In this document: one piece after another, positions 23,950 through 34,595 of the stretch | Numbering within the stretch: position 1 is the first letter of the stretch | Layout of the letters: every line of letters begins with the position of its first letter | Assembly: GCA_019022495.1 (NCBI GenBank) | Contig: JAFEKR010000039.1 | Location: forward strand, 1 to 64,000 | Source of the DNA: Epichloe hybrida | Taxonomy: Eukaryota; Ascomycota; Sordariomycetes; Hypocreales; Clavicipitaceae | Length of the DNA: 64,000 nucleotides | Direction: 5' to 3' | Program-made: the position numbers and the translations under genes | The notes under the pieces: model-generated | Database searches by the model: none | Told to the model about the DNA's origin: nothing | The model's input: the letters and a program-made list of their open reading frames with translations, nothing else

Positions 23950-24727
23950 ATGCAGTTCAAGGTCGTTGTCGCTTCCGCCCTCGCTGGCGTTGCTCTCGGG
24001 CAGTCCCCCATGTCTAACACGACTTCCGTGGTGGTGACCAAGGTTGTCACGGGATATACCACCTACTGCCCTGAGCCGACGACCGTGTGCGTTGGCACCA
24101 AGACGTACACTGTTACGAAGCCTACCACCCTGACCATCACGGACTGCCCCTGCACCATCACCGAGGTAAGAATGGCTGTTCTTTGGTCGTCAAAGCTGGT
24201 GGTCCGCTTGCTAATTTCGTTGGGTCGTGTAGACGTTCAAGTTCCCTCACCAGACTCCCGTCAAGCCCGTCCACCCCCCTAGCAAGGCTACCAACCCTGC
24301 TTACCCCGGCAACAATGGTGACAACGGCAATGGAAATGGCAATGGCAATGGCAATGGAAACAACGGCAATGGAAACGGTGACAACGGCAATGGCAATGGC
24401 AACAACGGAAACGGCAACGGAAACAACGGAAACGGCAACGGCAACGGCAATGGAAACAATGGAGACAATGGAAACGGCAACGGAAACAACGGCAACGGCA
24501 ACGGCAATGGAGACAACGGAAACGGCAATGGAAGCTACGGCAACGGAAACAAGACTCCCGGTGGTGACAACGGCAGCGGCAACGGCAGCGGCAGCGGCAG
24601 CGGCAATAACAACAAGACCCCCGGCGGCCCATCCTCTCCCGTCGTCGTCGGCGCCGCCGAGGGCCGCTCCATCGCCTACAGCTTCGCCATGGCTGCAGCG
24701 GGTGTCATCGGTGCTATTGCCCTGTAG
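23950..24727 (+). CDS. GPI-anchored cell-wall protein with Asn/Gly-rich spacer
   Basis: Exons 23950..24165 and 24233..24727 (phase 0; borders GTAAGA and GTAG) give 236 residues. A signal peptide occupies 1-17 ([15 protein letters not shown]). It is followed by the wall-protein motif [39 protein letters not shown] and CPCTITE, as in Sed1-like and clock-controlled Ccg6-type fungal wall proteins. After a Pro-rich hinge come roughly 90 residues of Asn-Gly repeats with interspersed Asp, coded by AAYGGN hexamers. The C-terminus is a GPI-addition signal: small residues, then a hydrophobic tail ([15 protein letters not shown]). Expected place: plasma membrane or cell wall. The NG spacer is probably length-variable. 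The name is not fixed, so no symbol is given. Confidence 0.9.
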
Positions 24728-25196
24728 AAGCAATGCGTGGTCTACTTCACTCGCGGTGGGAACCGGCGGGTTGATTGGAAAGGCGTGGTTCACAGTTTCT
24801 CGGAATAGTATTATACGATTTCTCCAAGGCTTTCAGAGCCGATGTGGCGTTTGCATTTTTTATTGGTTTCACAAGGACGGGGGTTCTGGGTCAGAAGAGT
24901 TGTGGTGGTGGTGGTTGCTTCTTTTGTCGTATATACGATGGAACAAGCTATTTATTTTTAATTATGATGAAAACTTTGGCTTTGTGCTTTAAACATGTGG
25001 TTTTTTAGATGAAAACTTTGGCTTTGCGCTTTAAACATGAGTGGTTTTTTTTAGATGAAAACTTTGACCTTTTGCTTTAAATTTGCGTGTTTCTTTTAGA
25101 GCATCTGCTCTTAATTGGGGTATCGTGAGTTTGCAAGAGCAGAAAAAAGAAGTGAGGGGATTAGAAATAAATGATGGATGCCCCCTTTTCTGGGTC
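24728..25196. other. intergenic, short direct repeats
   Basis: Shared 3' region of two convergent genes. The element TTTTTTAGATGAAAACTTTG-(G/A)C-CTTT-GC-TTTAAA occurs about three times between 24960 and 25085. No gene is seen. Confidence 0.65.
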
Positions 25197-26003
25197 TCAC
25201 TGAAGCTCTGCTGGGGACGGGCATCGCGCTACAGGGTGCTTGTCTTCCAGCTCCATGGTCGGAGTGGGAGGCAACGGACGATCGGCGAACGAGCTCCTGT
25301 TGGAGAAGCAATAATTCTGAGGCATGCTCGCGGACCTGATGTGCGAGGAAGAAGCCCGGGGGCCCGTCGTCGCCGCGTGGATCTGGAGGGGGGGAGGAGG
25401 CCAAGAAGGAGGAGGAGGTTCGCCGTGACCATGGGCCCGGGCGAGGAGGTCGAGGTTCCTCGCCGCGCGGGAGAGGCGGTCCACGAGGACGGCGTGGCTC
25501 CTGGCAATGGTCTTCTTGACGAAGCTCGCCATCAGGATGCTGCACCGCAGGTCGACGTCGTGGCGGAGGTAGAGGCCCGAGGGGGGCGCGCCGAGGCCCA
25601 GCTCTGCGGGCTCGGCGGGCTCTCCTGGCGCGCAGCCGCCGATGGACCACTTGGACCGCGTTTCCACGCCCATGGGCGCGTAGCAGTGCGTTTGCAGGCC
25701 GCGCGCGAGGTCGTGGAAGCCGCACGTGTACGTCACCGTCATGGTCATGGTCATGTGGCGGCCCGCGGCGAGCCCGTCGGGGAGGAACGACGAGGCCACG
25801 GCCACCTTGTCGGTGAGCGAGTACCACGCGCACCCGCGCTCCTCCTCTGGCGAGTGCGGCGGCGGCGGGATGCGGTGCTGCTCCTGCACCAGAGGCTGAA
25901 GCTCAATCATGCGCGTGTGGTCGTGGAGGAAGGCGATGGCGGCCGAGCGGCTGAGCCCGAGGGGGAGCGGCGTGATGGACGTGAAGACGCTGCGTTTGGC
26001 CAT
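25197..26003 (-). CDS. DUF7053-family protein (SRPBCC-like)
   Basis: A single-exon gene of 268 residues beginning MAKRSVFTSITPLPLGLSR. Residues 1-175 fit the fungal DUF7053 family: FLHDHTRMIELQPLVQE, CAWYSLTDKV, a beta-strand with repeated Met-Thr (RHMTMTMTVTYTCGFHDL), ARGLQTHCYAPMGVETRSKW, then GLYLRHDVDLRCSILMASFVKKT and AHAVLVDRL-like sequence. The family is predicted to adopt a lipid-binding-like fold; its biochemical role is unknown to me. The C-terminal 90 residues are low-complexity, Pro/Ser-rich. The start has a good context (ACAACCATGGCC). The gene is very GC-rich in third positions compared with its neighbours. It is convergent with the GPI-protein gene. Confidence 0.88.
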   Translation of the reverse strand: MAKRSVFTSITPLPLGLSRSAAIAFLHDHTRMIELQPLVQEQHRIPPPPHSPEEERGCAWYSLTDKVAVASSFLPDGLAAGRHMTMTMTVTYTCGFHDLARGLQTHCYAPMGVETRSKWSIGGCAPGEPAEPAELGLGAPPSGLYLRHDVDLRCSILMASFVKKTIARSHAVLVDRLSRAARNLDLLARAHGHGEPPPPSWPPPPLQIHAATTGPRASSSHIRSASMPQNYCFSNRSSFADRPLPPTPTMELEDKHPVARCPSPAELQ

Positions 26004-27021
26004 GGTTGTGGGATATATTGCGTTTCTGTGTACGCGCTGGATAGGGTTGCCCTGGTGCTGATGGGGATTAAAAAGGGAGATGCATCATGTTTGGTTCCGC
26101 GGATTCCGTCGCCGTCCATGTATATGCATTCTCATCTCCGTTCACCTGCCCCCGGGTGGTTATTGCGTTGCATCTTGTGAAACCAAAAAGGAGGGGGGAA
26201 GAAACCGCGCGAGGGAAAAAAAAAAATCCGCAACATCGCCGATGAGTATGTTTCGTCGAGCTAAATGACACATGCACGGGTGGGAAAAGATAAAAGTCAT
26301 CGGGTTGTTTTGCATTGATGCGCCCCACCCGGAGCTTTAGCATCGAAAGCTTGTTTCTACTCCCGTCTCACCAGCTCACCAAGTGCACCAGTCGGGCTTT
26401 TATGAATATAAGTCCGTATGTATGTATGTAACACAGTCAAGTTTACTTGTGAGCCCCGCCCACCCATGTACCCCTCGGGAAAGGGGGCAGGGGGCTGGAT
26501 CACGAACTAACTCCCTACGGATAGAAAAATAAAACATGAGACATGTCATTATCATCGGCATGTGCGATTGCATCGGCACCTCGGCAACCCCGCTCAACTC
26601 TATCTGGAAGTTGGAGAGGAGGTGCAGACCTTGCTTGAAGTTCCGTACGTTTACCGAGTACACAGATAGGACTACATATCAACCAAGAAGAAGATGCAGT
26701 GGCTGCCCACGCCTCACCGACGTGGATGATCATGATGCTGGTACAGCGGGTGTATACTCCGTATCCTGCAAATAGCCAGCCAGGCTCGACGCAGAAATCT
26801 TTCATCGTCGTCGTCTTCTGCAAGGTGACACTTTGCTGTAGGGTAGCACATCACATTACTTACATGTATTAATAACTACTGACTAGGTCCACACGGCCAC
26901 AGCTACAGCCACAGATACAATGCAGATGCCCCCGATTTACCCCCGATTTACCCGGCAATACAAGAGCCAGCTCAATGAATTTCGTCACGCTTCGTCATAC
27001 AAGTTCTGGTACAGCGATGTC
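26004..27021. other. intergenic, no gene seen
   Basis: Upstream region of the DUF7053 gene and 3' side of ORC4. It contains an A9 run (26217-26226), one TACTCCGTA (26755-26763) and one TACATGTA (26871-26878). Short open frames have no resemblance to proteins I know. Confidence 0.55.
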
Positions 27022-29680
27022 TCAAATCTCCCGACACCACCGCGCCAGAAGGGGACTCAGCTTGACCGCCGCGGGAATCTCCTCGAGTGCAACGTCAACC
27101 TTCCACATCTTGCCATCCAACCCTCCGTGTCCTGCGCTTCTGCTGCCACCGATTCCGCCCGGTACCAGGAGGCCGAGGGCGACCAGCCGTTCCCACGCGA
27201 TGCCCGCCACACCGCGGCTCCACACTCGGCCAAGACCTCCAAGGGCCAGCATCCCTGCCGTGGACGATTGCACGCGTTGCTTGACCATGAGCGAGCTGTA
27301 CTCGTCGTAGGCCATGGCGAAGTTGACCGTGTCTGTGTGAGCCACAATGTCCAGCCTTGCTGCGGCGATGAGCATGGCGAGGTCCAGATCCGCCAGCGTA
27401 GACAAGAGCTGCAGCCGCGAGTCTGGCGGAGCCAGCGATGTTGCTTCCGACGTGGCCGTTGGGCTGATCAGCGTCATGTCCTTTGCCGACAGTGACGACA
27501 GGGGCAGTATCCACTCGGTGAAAAAGGCAGCCGCGGATTTCGTCGTGAAGAAATGATACTGTAGCAGGTGTTGGAATTGTCGTTGCTTGTAGAGCTCCTG
27601 TTGGGGTCGTTTTGCAAACGTCACGTCAGCACCCTTGCCCCTTTCAGCTTCCGCGTCTTCCAGACGCCCACTTTTCCGTCAAATGCCACCTCGAATACCA
27701 CACGTGAGAGGGGGCCAAACGAACCTCCATCTTGCGAGTCCAGTATTTCTGAAACTCAAGGTAGCCCTCCACCCCTACATCGATGCCTTCCGCGGCCGCA
27801 TCGGCCTGGTCGATCATCAGGCCCTGTCGGCAAATCTGCCAGTAGCCTGACAGCGACCTCGGTGGCCCAAGGTACACGTATCTGTGACTGAAACGGCTCT
27901 TGACTCTCTTCTCGAGCATTTCCACCACATCCAGGCGAGTGGTGCAGCCGAGGATGGCGATGGGAGCTTTGCGGGATTGGGCAATGTCGAACAAGTTGTA
28001 CAGCAGCGTCTGTCGAGGGTGGGCGGCAAACATGTCAAACTCATCAATGATGAACACGACCGACTGCGACGTGATGCCTTCATCCGTGCCCATGATTTCC
28101 GATGGATGGGACAATAATGCCAGCAGTGATGCCATCGTGTCGGCGTAGTTGGTCTGGCTCCCCCGAGTCAGTGCCAAGTTGCCATGATTTTTTTTCCAAG
28201 TTGGGGGGGGGGGGGGAATAGGGGCAGCATCTGCACGTCTGGTACATACCCGATTCAGTAGATCGTCTTCAACCTCCATCTCTTTGCCTAGCTGTCGCCA
28301 AATCTCCTTCAGTGCCAACTTATCATCCGTGTGGATGAAGCCATTGAGCCGAACCACGTGAAACTCGTGCCGGTGCTCTTTCGACAGATCGACAATGATT
28401 TTCTCGACCAGCTGCAGATACCAAGTCGTCAGCAACAGCTCCCATGTGTCAAAAAATAAAATAAAATAAAAAATGCCTCCATCGCTTGCGCTACATACCG
28501 TTGTCTTGCCGCAGCCTCTCGGCCCAATGATCAACATTGAATTACCCTCGCCTGCGAGAACGGTCTGCTCCACTAGCTGTCTTGCCTTCTCATATGCTTC
28601 ATCCTGTCCGTATATGCGTATCCTCCGACGGCCTGAGCATCGATCCAAAAGAACACGCTGAAATGCTCGCAGATGTTGCTCTAGGTTCGGTATGTCTGGC
28701 ACTTCTGCTGGTGGCACAGGCTCAGCCCCGGCCGCCTTGGCTCCCGGTTCCAAAGGCTTGCTCGGCGTCTTCAGCACGTCTTCCTGTGAGCAGGATTTGC
28801 ACAGCCACTCGCCCTCAGGGATCTCGGCGACATCGTAGCATTGTTGGTGGACAGAAAAATCGCAATTGTCGCAGAGAATGATCTCGTTGGGCGCTTGAGA
28901 ATCAGGTTTGGAACACATCTCGCACACAATGCCATCATCGTATTTCTCCTGCTCCTTTTGCACCTTCGTTATCCGTGGCTTCTTCGCGCTTGGTGTCTTT
29001 GGTAGGTCTTCGAAGAACACCTCACCGTCAACGCCTCGATTAAAGGTGACATTTTTTCGTGGTCGGCCTCTTTTTTTTTTGGTCGGAGTTAGAATTCCCC
29101 TCGGTGGTGCCGGCATCGAACCCGACTTTGAAGGAGCTGATTCTGCGGTGCCGCTGGGTTGGATGACATTTGCTGCCTTCGTCTTCACCGTTGCTTTGGC
29201 TGGCGGCCGTCCTAGTCGACTGGGCGCGGTACCCTTTCTCGTAGACGGTAGATCACCATTGTCCCATATCGTGCCCTTGAGAGCTGCCAGCTTGATGGCC
29301 GGCCGGGCCTTCATCGGCGACACTCCATTGCCGCCGGCAGGCCTGTTCAGGAAACCATGTGCGCCGTGTGCGCCGGCGCTACTATGCAGCTTTGGAGATG
29401 CTGGCGCGGGAGCCGCAGGAGCCGCGGGAACAGGAGACTTTCCATTGACCTGTGGCTGTGCCTGACGACCATAGCCAAAAACCCCAGAGATGGCGGAAGC
29501 AATGGCCGAGAGAGCAGTGGGTGTCGACGGGGATGCGGTGGCCGTTTCGTCTAGTTTTGGGCGTTTAATCGACGATGGCGTTTGTGTCTGATTCATGTCA
29601 TTTTCAGTGTCGTCGAGCGATCGCTTTCGACTCGTGGGGGTCGCATCTTGATCCATCGCCGGTCCCAGTCCCAAGCTCAT
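27022..29680 (-). CDS. ORC4: origin recognition complex subunit 4 with N-terminal PHD finger
   Basis: Exons 29680..28499, 28411..28250, 28153..27725 and 27597..27022, all phase 0, give 782 residues. Orc4 is an AAA+ subunit of the nuclear origin recognition complex that marks replication origins and loads MCM. The N-terminal ~250 residues are disordered and include an AT-hook-like KKRGRPRK (202-209). A PHD finger lies at 253-297 (CEMC, CDNC, HQQC, CKSC), a feature of many filamentous-fungal Orc4 proteins that suggests chromatin reading. The AAA+ domain follows: Walker A GPRGCGKT at 386-393, Walker B FIIDEFD after the third exon join, and a sensor-like ILGCTTRLDVVEMLEKRV. The winged-helix part is in the last two exons. 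Introns 1 and 2 are 87 and 96 nt, multiples of three without stops, so their retention would insert residues rather than truncate. Confidence 0.94.
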
Positions 29681-30053
29681 GGGAATCGAGTTGTGGATGG
29701 TTAGTTGGTGGTCGATTTGCCCCCTTTTTTTTTTTTTTTTCTCGGCTTGCTTGGAGACGGGTGGAATCTGGAATCTGGCATGCGGTCATCGAGGGGGCAG
29801 CAGCGACTCGGGCGCGTCAATTGGCTGGCGTGGCGTGGCGTGAGGTGACTTGACGGGTTGGAGTGGGAGACGCGTTGAGCGCGCGCGGTCAGCTGGATTC
29901 TGGATTCTGGATTCTCTCCCCACTCACTCATACTGTCATACACTCCATACACTTCATACACTCATACCCAGACACATCGCTCGACACACCCCGCGCACCC
30001 CTCTCGAAGATGGATGCATCGTCTCTCGTGCGACACGATGGAAGCCGTGGCCG
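29681..30053. promoter_or_regulatory. divergent promoter between ORC4 and the small two-TM gene
   Basis: A 373-bp interval separates the two start codons. It has a T15 run on the plus strand near 29726-29740, short direct repeats (GGCGTGGCGTG; ATTCTGG x3) and CACTCATAC-rich sequence at about 29920-29975. No specific factor site is claimed. Confidence 0.5.
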
Positions 30054-30511
30054 ATGATTCGTCTCGTCATACTTATTCTCCTGGCTATCGGAACTGGCCT
30101 GGTCTCTCTACTGTGCTTCTCAGGACCGACCTCTTTTCAAAATGACGTCGATGTGGTGGACAGATGCTTAGAGCTTCTCCAAACACCATGGGTCCTCACC
30201 ACAATATTCGTCGTCTTCACAGTCATTCTCGTCCTTCACCATATCGGAGGTGCCAGCGTTAATGACCCTGACAAGCCATCGAAAAACTATCTCTCACCGA
30301 AAGAAGCAGCCGTCTTACAAGCCTGCATCCGTACCCATGACGTCAAGCAACAACTCGGGAAACCAGGTATGAAAGAATATCAAGCAGCGTCCCATGTTTG
30401 AGCAAAGCATATTACATTTTTTCTTTCTCTTATCAAGTCGATCAACTCATGCAGTTGCGCGCTGAATTGATAATGTCTTGTTCAAATCTACATACCCCCG
30501 GCGAAAAATAA
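30054..30511 (+). CDS. small two-TM protein, hypothetical
   Basis: Exon 1 is 30054..30366 and exon 2 is 30438..30511. The 5' site GTATGA and 3' site ATCAAG join in phase to give 128 residues ending PGEK. The first ATG of the frame gives an N-terminal hydrophobic helix (MIRLVILILLAIGTGLVSLL), a short loop, and a second helix (VLTTIFVVFTVILVLHHIGG). A hydrophilic tail (PDKPSKNYLSPKEAAVLQA) and, after the intron, a short helix (VDQLMQLRAELIM) follow. It looks like a small membrane protein of the secretory pathway or mitochondrion, but I do not recognise the family. The gene is divergent from ORC4. The alternative is a one-exon form ending at 30401. Confidence 0.55.
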
Positions 30512-30621
30512 GCATCTTCCTGGAGTGAAAAGCACGCAAGGTGGCAGACATGCAACAGAAGTGTAGCAACCTAGAAATAGGCAAAGAGATGTCTATCATG
30601 GAGAACTACAAACTGAGCTTA

Positions 30622-32483
30622 TCAATACAACCCGCCCGTCAAACTTGGTCTCGTATCCCGCGTACTTTCATCCCTCAGGGTGGATTTGACTCTTCTTCTT
30701 CCATGATAGACACACAATCCTGTCCCACCACTTTCGTGACGACTATTGGCCGGACATAGAGGACTGCTCGGCAGATGCTCAGGGACATCAAACGTGAAAT
30801 CCTGTGGCGCTGGAGTCTGCTGTCGTCGAATTCGTGGTGCTGGCATCGGATCCCACCATTCCCGTGGCTGTGCAGAGAGACTGATTCGCTGACATCTGTG
30901 ATGATGTACACTTGGACCTAAGCGGGGTGAAGATGACGTGGGCGAGGGAGTAATGTCCGTGTTGCTCTCTGGTGGCGTCAATGACGTGAAAAAGCCCCTT
31001 GGCTTTCCATCCGCTGTGTCCTCGTCTATTGGAGGGGTGCTGACTCGCACAGCCTCCTGGCGCTTGTTACGATCAAGGCTCAGTTTAGCACGGAAAGTTT
31101 GCTGTATACTTACATTGCCTGGAAACTGACTGTTGGCAGTTTTGAAACTGCCTTGGAGGTGAAAAGATCAGCCTCGATGTTACCTGAAGAGCGGGTTCTT
31201 GATGCAGGCAACTTACTGTTTATGCTATGAGGAGAGTCAAGCAGAGCCATTTTGTTGGTGCCTCCTGAACAACGTCGAGACTTCGTCATGGAGCAAAGTG
31301 ACCTACGTCGAGGCTTTGATCGTGAGCTAGGTTCTTTGAAGAGTTTGCGAGTAAATTTCGACTGTTGCAGTTCATCTTTCAACCGCGACCCTGTTTTACC
31401 AAAACCACGCGACCAAATTGATATCCTTGGAACAATCACTATAGGATCACAGCCGACCTTTGCTTCTTCTGGCCCTTGAACTTCGCTATCATGGCCTTGC
31501 GTTTCTTCCTGTGCATTTGTCAGTTCTAACCTCCCTCCCCCTTTTTTTTAAGAATTGTGTCAGACTCGAGTACCTTGACACGTTCAGAAACCTGGGATTG
31601 AGAACCTATGCCGGGTGGGATGAGGAAATAATCATCTATTTTAGACAAATTGGATCTCCTGGAGTGAATGGAAGGAGTACTCGGCTGTGAAGTTGGTTGC
31701 CGTGCATCAAGCCTCGTTGCAATCGAAGTTGTATCATCACCACCTGACTTCACCGTAGCCTCGTCTGAAATAGTTGTCATTGCACCGCTTTCGCTTGAAC
31801 AATGTGCCTCAATTTTCCCTACTGGCTGTTGCAGTGACAAAACATGAGCCGACTCTGACAAATAAGGACTCGCGACTTGGGGTGCATTGCGGTTACTGAA
31901 CTTAGAGGACAAGGGTGATGGCATCGATGCTGTTGGCGAAGCATGGGACACATCTCGCCCTTCCGCCTCGCTTGTTGACTTCTGATTCTGATGACGTTCT
32001 CTCCATCTCCAAAACCGTGAGCTAGCATTGCTTTTCGCTCTTGGCGTAGATATCGGCTGTCTTTCTGCCCAATAGCCTTCTGGGAACCAGACCTATTCGT
32101 ATCCTTCTCGAGGTGGACGTGGGGGGTCTACACCAAAGACAGAGGCGGACGGGCGTTGGGAGAATGGGCTCTTTGAATCTCGGCCCGGCGAGAACAGGGC
32201 AGCAGGAGCAGATGACTCTGTTGGTGCCCCATCATGTAGCATATTCTCCCGCCATCCTAACGCGCTAGTCTCGGGAGCAGCAGGAGTCGAAAAGTTGAGA
32301 TAGAAGAGCGGAGGTGTTGTAAAGGCAGAAGATGGCAGACTAAAATAACTGTAATCATACTAAGCAAGCATATTCCTCGACAAGCTCGGGGACCTCGCGT
32401 TTAATGACGTACTTTACCTCGTTGTGCACTGACAAGACCGGACTGGATAGCATAGTTTCCCGAACGGTCAAGGTCTCCGACAT
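30622..32483 (-). pseudogene. conserved disordered fungal protein interrupted by one in-frame TAG
   Basis: Four exons can be joined: 32483..32413, 32348..31574, 31508..31114 and 31039..30622, with canonical borders and matching phases, about 552 codons. The start reads MSETLTVRETMLSSPVLSVHN. The C-terminal part carries REWWDPMPAP, then FDVPEHLPSSPLCPANSRH and SGGTGLCVYHGRRR, a block I recall as strongly conserved among otherwise uncharacterised fungal proteins. Codon 109 is TAG (32095-32093), set in REGYE-stop-VWFPEGYWAER, where I would expect Trp (TGG to TAG is one base). Everything downstream stays open and looks conserved. So the gene is recently inactivated, read through, or carries a sequence error. 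The protein is mostly disordered, Ser/Thr/Pro-rich, with basic clusters. The last intron has an alternative 35-nt acceptor (31079) that I judge too short. Confidence 0.65.
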
Positions 32484-33073
32484 CAGGTCTCCAAAACACG
32501 CGCGCTATCAAGTGAGAAGCGTGCGGCTTCAGAAGATGCCAGGGAGAGACCTCGGAAAGAACTCGTCGACCGGCCGTATTTCAGGTTAGGACGTCGAATT
32601 GAATGTGTATGTTCCGTGAGATGAGAAAAAAAAAAAAAGATAGACGGATGACAGTCTGCACAATTTTATCAATAATTTCATAGGGCTACAGGAAGTTCTC
32701 AGGGTTGTTCTAGGTCCAAAAAAGGGGTATAATGAGGGAGTATAAAGAGAGTTCAAGACGTGTCAAATTTGGTGTCTGTACTGAATACCAACGCCAGCAA
32801 GCCATGCGCCACAAGTTCTGGGGAAGGTGCGAACCTCAATCCAATCGCAGAGGGTTTTTTTTTTTTTTTTGCAGTTTGCAAATATTTGCAAGTTCTCGGA
32901 TGAGACACGGGCCACTGATTGACCGTTACTTTGGAAGATATGTATTTCATCTTTCTCTTTAAATCCTCAAGGTATAGATCTGCCAATTCCTTACTCCAAA
33001 CGCCATGCAAGGCTTTCTGAATAGTGCATTCGCATCTTGCTTTTCTAATTCCACCTGTGACCATGCCGTTCAT
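32484..33073. other. intergenic, no gene seen
   Basis: Upstream of the disordered-protein gene and downstream of ENP1. It has A13 (32626-32638) and T16 (32857-32872) runs. No open frame of interest. Confidence 0.6.
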
Positions 33074-34595
33074 TTAGTCAATCAACATCGTATCGTCACC
33101 ATCAAGTGCGACGCCTTGAGGTTCCAGAGGAACGCCACGTCCTCTTCCAGCCAACAACTCCCTGCGAACTTCGGGACCAATCGCGAAGTGACCGTGGCTA
33201 AGGAGAAGATCAAGAAGGGCTTCACGTTGGTCTTCAGTGATATCGCCCTTGTATCTCTGAGCAAATGCCAGAAGACTTTGGTGCCAAATGACGGGCAACT
33301 TAGTCTTGATATCCCCTTCACCAGAAACCCCGACCATAGCGTCGCCCAGTTGAACGCTAGCGGGATCTTCGCTGCGGAAACGTAAAAAGTGGAATACGAG
33401 GGCATCGATGACTTGGTATGGGAGCGCGTACTTCTTCTCCAGCAAAGTTTTGATGAAGATATTGGTAGCGCCGCCGCCTTCACTGCCCTGAGATGCCTCT
33501 TGGGCAGCAATATCGCAAAGACCCTTTAGAGCTGCGGCAGAGTGCAAAACGGGAATGGATATACGAGCCAGGACAGCGGAGATTATGTGCGCTTCTCTCA
33601 GAGTGCAGCTGCCACTGCCGATGAGGGGAAAAAGAAAACCCTTGAAGAAAGCGGCGGGCTTGTAGAGACCTTTCTTGAGAGCGTTGAAAAGATGAACGTT
33701 GAGCTTCTTGTTCTCATAAATATCCTCGCGGACCTTCTCCAGAACAACCATTTCCAAAAATCTCTGCACGATGATTGGTTTGTGGGAAACAAAGATTCTA
33801 GTGGCTTGGAAGACAGCATTTGGGGTCCATTTTTCTGGTCTGGTGATATCAAGAATATCCTCCCACCGGGGGATGGTCGGAAGAATCTTGAAAGGTTTGG
33901 GCAAGGGGCCCGACTTGTAACGAGACAGAATTTGTCCGATCCTACGGCATGTAAGTAAGTCGAGCTGAACGTCTGCTAGCCGAGAGTGAAACTTACTTGG
34001 TGTATACCTCTACAACTTTGGGAGGTAGTTCGTAGTCATCCTCTGGAACTCCGGCATCTCTTCGTGCTTCAGAGGCTTCGTGTGCGGCAATCTTTTGCAT
34101 TATAATATCTGCCAGGTTACGACTCTCGCCTTCTTCTTGAGCATCGCCAGAGGGCTTGAGATCCCAACCGTGTTTTAACAAGTCATCTTCCTCCTCAGGC
34201 ATGAACTTCTTGTACATTTCAAGATCGTCTGGGTCCACTTCGATCTCTTCTAGGACTTCGTCATCATCGCCCCATGCTTCGTCCTCATCATAAGTTTTGC
34301 TGTCCTCGGTCCGTTCGCCGTCGTCGAATCGACCATCGTAACCAAAAGAATCGATGGTGGGCTCGGGAATCACAGCAGACCTTTCTGCGTTTTCCTCTTC
34401 TGCGAGCTCGCGGCCAATTCGCAGAATGTTCTTGGATGCCTTGGAGTCGACAAAGCTTTCATCGGCTTGTCCAGGACTCTTGGACTTTGACTTCGTGGGT
34501 TTGTTGCGCAGAAGCCCTGTTGCGAGGATATCGTTTTCGAGAGGATTGTGTCGTCTGGGCGGCCGTTCGGCCTTGGGAGTAGTAGCTTTGGGCAT
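33074..34595 (-). CDS. ENP1: Enp1/bystin, 40S ribosome biogenesis factor
   Basis: Exons 34595..33997 and 33941..33074 (borders GTAAGT and CGTAG) give 488 residues; yeast Enp1 has 483. Enp1 is a nucleolar component of pre-40S particles, needed for 18S rRNA maturation and small-subunit export. The N-terminal ~170 residues are charged and low-complexity (RRHNPLENDILATGL, then acidic DDDEVLEEIEVDPDDLEMYKKFMPEEEDDLL). The join gives VYTKIGQILSRYKSGPLPKPFKILP, a family signature. The bystin core follows: PRWEDILDITRPEKWTPNA, RFLEMVVLEKVREDI, LFNALKKGLYKPAAFFKGFL, SIPVLHSAAAL, LLEKKYALPYQVIDALVFHFLRF and LPVIWHQSLLAFAQRYK. The gene is divergent from HGH1. Confidence 0.95.

Noticed and set aside
24158..24793. 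Minus-strand 211-codon frame with Val/Ala/Ile repeats
   Set aside because: Antisense shadow of the Asn-Gly repeats of the GPI protein.
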